This document shows, in pieces, positions 59,167 to 64,000 of a DNA stretch of 64,000 nucleotides; positions within the stretch are counted from its first letter, which is position 1, and every line of letters starts with the position of its first letter. The translations under genes and the position numbers were made by a program. This DNA is from Halomarina salina (lineage in GTDB: Archaea; Halobacteriota; Halobacteria; Halobacteriales; Haloarculaceae), in assembly GCF_023074835.1 (NCBI RefSeq), contig NZ_JALLGW010000001.1, forward strand, positions 62,001 through 126,000, read 5' to 3'. The notes beneath the pieces are model-generated. The model searched no databases. It worked only from the letters and a program-made list of their open reading frames with translations, and had not been told where the DNA came from.

Positions 59167-59577
59167 TCAGGGGAGCGGGGCGTCGCGGGCGCGAAACAGC
59201 GTCTCGCCGGGGAGCGTCTCGCTGTCGACCGGAACCGAGGGGGCGTCGCCGCCGAGCGTGGTGAAGCAGAAGTCGGCACCGACCCGACGGGCGAGCGTCC
59301 ACGTCGGGCGGTGGAGTTCCGGCGGCAGGTTCAGCGCGTACAGCGCATCGGCGTCGCGGTACACCGACTCGTCGGGGTCCGTCACGTCGTCGCGGACGAA
59401 GCGGACACCCGCAGGGACCGGCCGGTCGTGGACGTCGGTCGCGGTCACCGACGCGTGTTCTGCGAGCACGCCCGCGACGTCGGGCCGGTTGCCGACGCCC
59501 ACCTCGACGAGGCGCTCGTAGCCAGCGAGGCGGTCGACGAGCGCGTCGCGTGTAGCCGGTCGCACAGTCGGAACCAC
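59167..59577 (-). CDS. UPF0146 family protein
   Basis: 136 residues. Methyltransferase-like Rossmann start: LVEVGVGNRPDVAGVLAEHASVTATDV, then VRFVRDDVTDPDESVYRDADALYALNLPPELHRPTW and a final GADFCFTTLGGDAPSVP strand set. UPF0146 proteins are archaeal and resemble truncated SAM-binding folds; activity unproven. The HAD gene starts 12 bp after its stop, so the two are co-transcribed. Confidence 0.88.
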   Translation of the reverse strand: MVPTVRPATRDALVDRLAGYERLVEVGVGNRPDVAGVLAEHASVTATDVHDRPVPAGVRFVRDDVTDPDESVYRDADALYALNLPPELHRPTWTLARRVGADFCFTTLGGDAPSVPVDSETLPGETLFRARDAPLP

Positions 59578-59703
59578 TGCGGCGATGCTACTTCAGTCGT
59601 CCGATGGCCCCCAGCGCGCTCCTGCGGCAGCTGTCGTCAGAACCGAAACACGAGGGAAACTCGCGTCGGGAGGCTTATAGCCGGTCCCTCCATACCGTGG
59701 TTC

Positions 59704-60225
59704 ATGCACGTTGACATCGTGCCGGTCGGTGACGTCCCCGCCGTCGTCAAGCGCGAGGCGTCGTCCGGGCTCCGGTCGGTCTACGAATGCGATGTCACCG
59801 TCCACGCCGCTCAGCCGATTCCGGACGGGTCGTACGACCCCAACCGCGGGCAGTACCGTGCCGAGGAGTTCATCGAACTGGCCGGACGAGTGGGTGACGG
59901 GGACAAGAACATCGCCATCACGCCGAACGACCTGTTCTACCGACGGCGCAACTACGTCTTCGGCCTGGCGTACCTCGACGGCGCGGGCAGCGTCATCTCC
60001 ACGTACCGCCTCCAGACCTCCTCCGACGGCGGGTTCGCCCAGAAGTCCGCGGGCGAGGTGTTCTCCGACCGCGTTCGCAAGGAGGTCGTCCACGAGATCG
60101 GCCACACGCTCGGCCTGGAGCACTGCGACAACAAACGCTGCGTGATGAACTTCTCGCCGACCGTCCGCGAGGTCGACATGAAAGAGCAGAACCTCTGTGG
60201 CACCTGCTCGCGGCTCGTGCATTGA
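59704..60225 (+). CDS. amzA: Archaemetzincin-family zinc protease
   Basis: 173 residues. The metzincin consensus HEIGHTLGLEHCDNKRCVMNF has three His zinc ligands and the Met-turn; the archaemetzincin-specific second zinc site is formed by the Cys in HCDNKRC and the terminal CGTC pair. The N-terminal half holds VYECDVTVHAAQPIP and the YRAEEFIEL helix. Cytosolic, substrate unknown. The stop at 60225 is followed 4 nt later by repeat element E. Confidence 0.94.
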   Translation: MHVDIVPVGDVPAVVKREASSGLRSVYECDVTVHAAQPIPDGSYDPNRGQYRAEEFIELAGRVGDGDKNIAITPNDLFYRRRNYVFGLAYLDGAGSVISTYRLQTSSDGGFAQKSAGEVFSDRVRKEVVHEIGHTLGLEHCDNKRCVMNFSPTVREVDMKEQNLCGTCSRLVH

Positions 60226-60228
60226 GCA

Positions 60229-60305
60229 CCCACCTTTTATCCACGAGAGGGGGTTTCACTCGCTACGCTCGTTCAACCCCCACAGGGTAAAAGCTGGACC
60301 AAAAG
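60229..60305 (+). repeat. 3'-end hairpin element, family 2, copy E (after archaemetzincin)
   Basis: It starts 4 nt after the stop: CCACCTTTTATCC, then GGGGGTT and AACCCCC as an 7-bp stem around a TTCACTCGCTACGCTCGTTC-type loop, GGGTAAAAGCT closing on CTTTTATCC, and GGACCAAAAG. The order of boxes is that of copy D. The next 145 bp (60306-60450) are GC-rich alternating palindromic sequence (CTTCGCGCTCTTCGAGCGC etc.) with no gene I can see. Confidence 0.8.
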
Positions 60306-60508
60306 GATTCCTCCCTCACTTCGCGCTCTTCGAGCGCTCCGGAAGACTCGCTTCGCTCGCCTTCCGTGCTCCCGCTCGTTTCACTCGCGGGAACTCCGTT
60401 CGGTCGTCACCCCGCTCGCTCGTTCGCTGACGCTCACTCACTCGCGGTACAGCATCGTCGTCAGACAGCATCGCCACGTGACCGCACAGCACTACAACCC
60501 TGCAACCG

Positions 60509-61141
60509 CTACTGCACCAGTCGGTCGGCGTAGGCGGTCTGTGGGTCCTCCGCCTCGGCGTCGAGGACGCGCTCGACGTACTTCGCCAGCACGTCGACTT
60601 CGAGGTGGACCGGGTCGCCGACGTCCTTCTCGGAGAGCGTCGTGATGTCGTAGGTGGCGGGGATGATGGCTATCTCGAAAGCGTCGTCGTCGTCGAGGGC
60701 GGCGACGGTCAGCGAGATGCCGTCGACGGTGATGGAGCCCTTCTCGACGACGTAGCCCGCGAGGTCGGCGGGGAGGGAGAACCTGAACCGCCAGTCGTCG
60801 CCCTCGCGTTCGACGTCCGCGACGGTGGCGGTGCCGTCGACGTGACCCTGCACGACGTGACCGTCGAAGCGGCCGTCGGCGCGCATCGCGCGTTCGAGGT
60901 TGACCGCGTCGCCCGAACGCAGGTCGCCGAGGTACGTCCGGTCGACCGTCTCGCGGGCGAGGAACACCGAGAACGTCTCGTCGTCGTTGTCCTCGACGGT
61001 CAGGCAGACGCCGCTGACGCTGACCGACTGGCCGTGTGAGAGGTCGGCGGCGAACGAACAGGCGATGCGGAGGCGTCGGCCCCCCTCGTCCGCTTCGCTG
61101 GCGACCACCTCGCCCGTCTCCTCGACGATGCCGGTGAACAT
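60509..61141 (-). CDS. ribE: Riboflavin synthase, bacterial (RibE-alpha) type
   Basis: Dismutates two 6,7-dimethyl-8-ribityllumazine to riboflavin. 210 residues, the two-lumazine-domain bacterial type: MFTGIVEETGEVV starts domain 1, SHGQSVSVSGVCLTVED is its core, GHVVQGHVDGTATV the linker, and VEKGSITVDGISLTVAALDD the second domain's matching core. Haloarchaea use this form instead of the archaeal RibC-type enzyme. Start ATG 61141; the frame is open upstream but unrelated. Element E lies past its stop. Confidence 0.94.
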   Translation of the reverse strand: MFTGIVEETGEVVASEADEGGRRLRIACSFAADLSHGQSVSVSGVCLTVEDNDDETFSVFLARETVDRTYLGDLRSGDAVNLERAMRADGRFDGHVVQGHVDGTATVADVEREGDDWRFRFSLPADLAGYVVEKGSITVDGISLTVAALDDDDAFEIAIIPATYDITTLSEKDVGDPVHLEVDVLAKYVERVLDAEAEDPQTAYADRLVQ

Positions 61142-61354
61142 AGCGACGGGTAGGACCCTGAGCGTGCAAAGCGTTCCGCTTCGTGCGCAGTCCCGACGGT
61201 CGGATCGGGGTCGGTGCCGGCGTCGCTCACCGGTGACGTGTAGAACCGTGTGGAATCGCTCGTGGGCCGGAGTGTCCTCCGTTTCGGAGGCTCCCGAAAA
61301 TCGCCGATATCGGTTAAGCTGGTTGACAGCCTCGGTGCACACGGTGAACAACTC

Positions 61355-61942
61355 ATGAGTGCAACTGTTCCAGAGAGTGAAGGCGGGACCATCGCTGGTA
61401 CCCCCGTCCGGCCCGGCAGGACGATGCTGGCGGTCGGTGTCGTGTTGAGCCTCCTCGGACTCGTCGCCATCGTCTTCCCGTTCGTCACCGGTGTGTCCAT
61501 CTCCATCGCGCTCGGCGCGCTCCTCGTCGTCGGTGCGCTGTTCCACGTCGCCCACGCGTTCGGCGCGGGAGGCTGGCGCGGGTTCGCGCTCCAGGCGCTC
61601 CTCGCGGGCATCTACGCCATCGCGGGCATCGGCCTGCTCGCCAACCCGGTGCTCGGGCTAGCGACGCTGACGCTGCTGCTGGTGGGCTACTTCCTCGCCG
61701 ACGGCGTCGTCGAGGTGCTGCTCGGCGTCCGTATGCGTGGCGAGAGCGGGGCGATGTGGTTCGTGGCGAGCGGCGTCATCTCCATCGTCCTCGCCGGCCT
61801 GCTGTGGGCCGGGTGGCCGAGCACCGCCGCGTGGGCGGTCGGCCTGCTGTTCGGCATCAGCCTCCTGTCGTCGGGCCTCTCGATGGTGTTCGTCGGGATG
61901 CGCGCCGACCGGACCGAACGCCGAACCGGTGCCACGGCGTAG
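61355..61942 (+). CDS. HdeD-family membrane protein
   Basis: 195 residues, six hydrophobic segments in three pairs: TMLAVGVVLSLLGLVAIVFPF, ISIALGALLVVGALFHVAHAF, FALQALLAGIYAIAGIGLLAN, LTLLLVGYFLADGVVEVLLG, VASGVISIVLAGLLWAGW and AWAVGLLFGISLLSSGLSMVF. The repeated xxxGxxxIxxGxxx pattern is that of HdeD. In bacteria it is tied to acid resistance; in haloarchaea the role is unknown. A CGGTTAAGC box is about 40 nt before the ATG. Confidence 0.9.
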   Translation: MSATVPESEGGTIAGTPVRPGRTMLAVGVVLSLLGLVAIVFPFVTGVSISIALGALLVVGALFHVAHAFGAGGWRGFALQALLAGIYAIAGIGLLANPVLGLATLTLLLVGYFLADGVVEVLLGVRMRGESGAMWFVASGVISIVLAGLLWAGWPSTAAWAVGLLFGISLLSSGLSMVFVGMRADRTERRTGATA

Positions 61943-62086
61943 TCGAACCGCGTCGAATCGCACTCCCCGCTCTCTGGCGCTCCGCCGGCCCGTGCGTCCG
62001 AGTCGGGTCCCTCGAAACGTTCTCGCCTTCCGGTGGCTCTCGGCGGTGTGAATTCGGGTTATCGTCGCTCGTGTCGTAGTTCCGTC

Positions 62087-63379
62087 ATGCGACTCGTCCA
62101 GGTACTCATTCCGAACGGCACCCGAGAGTCGGTGCTCTCGGTGCTCGACGACGAGGGAATCGACTATGCCGTCTGGGCGGAGACTGGACGCGGGAACTTC
62201 GAGGCGCTCGTCTCCTTCCCCATCCCAGAGAGCGGCGTCGAGTCGGTGCTCGACCGGCTCGGGGCAGCGGGCATCCAGGAGGACGCCTACACCATCGTCC
62301 TCGCGACGGAGACGGTGGTGTCGGAGCGCATCGACGCGCTCGAAGAGCGCTACACCGGGCTGCGCATCTCCCGCGACGAACTGGTCGCACGGGCGAAGGA
62401 CCTCGCGCCGGCCCGCTCGACGTACGTCGCCTTCCTCGTGCTGAGCACCATCATCGCCACCGCAGGCCTCCTGCTGGACTCTGCGGCGACCATCATCGGA
62501 GCGATGGTCGTCGCCCCGCTGATGGGACCGGCCATCACCGCCAGCGTCGGGACCGTCCTCGGCGACGAGCGCCTCGCGTCTCGCGGCGTGACCTTCCAGG
62601 TGTTCGGACTGGTGCTCGCCGTCGCCGTCGGTGCGGTGGTCGGCTTCGTCCTCAAGGAGACGGTGTTCCTCCCGCCCGGCCTCGACATCCGCGACATCCC
62701 GCAGGTCACCGAACGCACGAGTCCGAACTTCCTCTCGCTGTTCCTCGCGCTCGGGTCGGGGCTCGCCGGGGCCATCAGCGTCATGCGCAACGCCGGCTCG
62801 GCGCTCGTCGGCGTCGCCATCGCCGTCGCACTCATCCCCCCGGCGGCCACCGCCGGACTCGGCATCGCGTGGGGGTTCTCGGGCGTGGCGCTCGCCGCCG
62901 GGACGCTCGTCCTCGTCAACCTGCTCGCCATCAACCTCTCGGCGCTGGTGCTGTTCTACGCGGCGGGCTACCGGCCGGTCGAGGACGAGACGCGTGACGC
63001 GGCGGGCGTCCGTCGGGCCGTCGCCACGCGACTGGTGGGCATCGTCGCTGGACTGCTCGTGCTGTCGGTAGTCCTCGGCGCGGTCACGTACTCCGAGTTC
63101 GTCACCAACGAGTTCGAGGTGCAGGCGACCGGCGCGGCCCACGCGATGCTGAACGAACCGCAGTACGAGGGGCTCACCATCGAGGGGACGACCGTCGACT
63201 ACCACGGCATCGACATCCTCACCGGCGAGCCGCCACGGGTCGAGATCGTCGTCGGCGTCGAGGGCGACGCGGCGGTCCCGCAGACGCTGGCCGAACGGTT
63301 CGACGAGCGGCTGCAGTCGGCGACGGGGACGGACCCCACGGTACGCGTCGGCTTCCTCGACGAGCAGGTCTCGCCGTAG
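62087..63379 (+). CDS. DUF389 (TIGR00341-type) membrane protein, paralogue 2
   Basis: 430 residues from MRLVQVLIPNGTRES. Same architecture as 51232-52623: soluble N-terminal domain (LSVLDDEGIDYAVWAET), six or more membrane segments beginning TYVAFLVLSTIIATAGLLLDS, the conserved IIGAMVVAPLMGPAITASVGT and AIAVALIPPAATAGLGIAWG, and a soluble C-terminal beta domain (VDYHGIDILTGEPPRVEIVVGVEG). It lacks the long Ala/Pro tail of paralogue 1. Function unknown. Confidence 0.9.
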   Translation: MRLVQVLIPNGTRESVLSVLDDEGIDYAVWAETGRGNFEALVSFPIPESGVESVLDRLGAAGIQEDAYTIVLATETVVSERIDALEERYTGLRISRDELVARAKDLAPARSTYVAFLVLSTIIATAGLLLDSAATIIGAMVVAPLMGPAITASVGTVLGDERLASRGVTFQVFGLVLAVAVGAVVGFVLKETVFLPPGLDIRDIPQVTERTSPNFLSLFLALGSGLAGAISVMRNAGSALVGVAIAVALIPPAATAGLGIAWGFSGVALAAGTLVLVNLLAINLSALVLFYAAGYRPVEDETRDAAGVRRAVATRLVGIVAGLLVLSVVLGAVTYSEFVTNEFEVQATGAAHAMLNEPQYEGLTIEGTTVDYHGIDILTGEPPRVEIVVGVEGDAAVPQTLAERFDERLQSATGTDPTVRVGFLDEQVSP

Positions 63380-63456
63380 GCGTTCGTCGGGGCGTCGAAC
63401 CAGGTACCGGCCGTCGACTCCGCGACGCTTTTCCCCCGCTCCCCCCACCTTCGACC

Positions 63457-63702
63457 ATGGCTCGCGGTATCATCGGGACCGTCCAGCTCGTCGCGACGCT
63501 CGTCTTCGCCATCCCGGTCGGCTTGCTGGGCGTCATGCGACTCGTCGCGGGCGAGACGCTGTTCGGTGGCATCCTCCTCGTCGTGGCGGTCGGGATGGTG
63601 CTCGTCGAGGAGTACCTGACGACACCCCAGGACGTGCCCGCGATGGCCGCCGAGAAGGCTGTCGGGTCGGTCGTCGACGACCGCGACGCCGACGAGGAGT
63701 GA
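63457..63702 (+). CDS. Small two-segment membrane protein (DUF7533-like)
   Basis: 81 residues. Two hydrophobic stretches, IIGTVQLVATLVFAIPVGLLG and LFGGILLVVAVGMVLVEEY, followed by a conserved-looking cytosolic tail (LTTPQDVPAMAAEKAVGSVV) and an acidic end. It resembles the haloarchaeal DUF7533 family from memory. No function known. It starts 77 bp after the DUF389 gene on the same strand. Confidence 0.75.
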   Translation: MARGIIGTVQLVATLVFAIPVGLLGVMRLVAGETLFGGILLVVAVGMVLVEEYLTTPQDVPAMAAEKAVGSVVDDRDADEE

Positions 63703-63735
63703 GCGGTCACCACGTCCGACAGTTCTCCCGTGACC

Positions 63736-64000
63736 TCACTCCGCGTCGATTCTGACCGTCATCACGGGAATCGTCGAGGTCCGCACCACCTTCTCCGTGA
63801 CGCTGCCGAGCAGGTAGCGGTCGAGTCCGCGTCGGCCGTGGGTCGCCATCACCAGCAGGTCCACGTCGTTCCCCTCGGCGTAGTCGACGATGGTCCGCCA
63901 CGGCGTCCCCTGCTCGACGGCCGTCTCCGTCGGGACGTCGTGTTCGCTCGCCCGGTCGACCACCGACGCGACCGACTCCTCGCCGACCGCGGTGAGCGCG
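63736..64000 (-). CDS. Universal stress protein, C-terminal part
   Basis: The gene runs off the right edge; about 87 C-terminal residues are visible. The ATP-binding motif ATHGRRGLDRYLLGSVTEKVV (G-x2-G-x9-G-S) is intact, unlike the Usp protein at 46264-46956, so nucleotide binding is expected. The end IPVMTVRIDAE is the usual last strand. The reading frame continues past the window edge with no start inside that fits the family. Confidence 0.92.
   Translation of the reverse strand, partial: ALTAVGEESVASVVDRASEHDVPTETAVEQGTPWRTIVDYAEGNDVDLLVMATHGRRGLDRYLLGSVTEKVVRTSTIPVMTVRIDAE

Noticed and set aside
1-64000. tRNA genes, CRISPR arrays and transposases
   Set aside because: TTCGA-type sequences seen (for example near 23165 and 24807) lie inside coding genes without a cloverleaf; no spaced identical repeats or DDE-transposase or integrase motifs were found.

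Overview
The window reads as a chromosomal segment of an extremely halophilic archaeon (class Halobacteria; genus not determinable from sequence alone). The signs are a GC-rich genome, very acidic proteins, Tat-type and lipobox secretion signals, A/T-rich boxes 25-32 nt upstream of many start codons (the spacing of leaderless archaeal transcripts), and archaea-specific housekeeping genes: geranylgeranylglyceryl phosphate synthase, archaeal-type AspRS, GatB, pantoate kinase, phosphopantothenate synthetase, prefoldin beta, RNA polymerase subunit P, L37Ae, Pcc1, TruD, Pth2, Sec61beta and archaemetzincin. I see no tRNA, rRNA, CRISPR array, transposase, integrase or plasmid replication gene. This is mostly core chromosome with short accessory patches.

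Layout. 1-4.7 kb: lipoprotein fragment, ppsA, a PhzF-family enzyme, a small zinc-ribbon-like protein and a PPOX-fold protein. 4.8-6.5 kb: purine salvage (phosphoribosyltransferase, MTA phosphorylase). 6.5-11.5 kb: condensin operon (coiled-coil protein, smc, scpA). 11.6-14.7 kb: alpha/beta hydrolase, a 660-bp repeat-filled gap, gatB. 14.8-17.7 kb: membrane-anchored HTH protein coupled to a subtilisin, then a membrane protein. 17.9-20.4 kb: topA. 20.5-25 kb: HxlR/NAD(P)-binding divergent pair, SnoaL-like protein, GGGP synthase, Bat-type HTH regulator, aspS. 25-31.5 kb: lipoprotein, CPA antiporter, archaeal CoA genes around an M48 protease, Thi4. 31.6-33.2 kb: L37Ae-rpoP-pcc1-pfdB-DUF3194 cluster. 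33.4-40.4 kb: DUF2103, truD, OYE-family reductase, pth2, Yip1-like protein, and the overlapping dcd-thiR-methyltransferase operon. 40.5-43.6 kb: three tandem lipoprotein genes. 44-49.3 kb: engB, phosphate transporter with a coupled upstream ORF, USP/APC permease pair, 5-FCL-like protein. 49.4-50.2 kb: a low-GC orphan gene. 50.3-64 kb: Tat-exported protein, two DUF389 paralogues, NOG1-type GTPase, DUF5518 pair, ASCH, hisE, DUF151, pdxT, Sec61beta, thioredoxin, npdG, HAD, UPF0146, archaemetzincin, riboflavin synthase, HdeD-like protein and the tail of a universal stress protein.

Functional links. AspRS carries His23 and Pro82 where discriminating archaeal AspRS has Trp and Lys, so it probably mischarges tRNA-Asn for repair by the GatB-containing amidotransferase. 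Thi4 keeps the sulfur-donor cysteine, and a ThiN-domain regulator that probably controls thiamine genes lies 8 kb away. Pantoate kinase and phosphopantothenate synthetase are consecutive steps of archaeal CoA synthesis.

The least explained content is intergenic. One hairpin family (ends CGAAAGC and CCTTTCAGTCC) occurs as two full copies, one 26-nt minimal copy and one degenerate inverted copy. A second family (CCACCTTTT ... AAAAGCT ... GGACCAAAA) occurs twice, each time 1-4 nt after a stop codon in the sense orientation. Related palindromic sequence also lies within the scpA reading frame. These look like mobile or 3'-end RNA elements and are the best candidates here for something poorly described.
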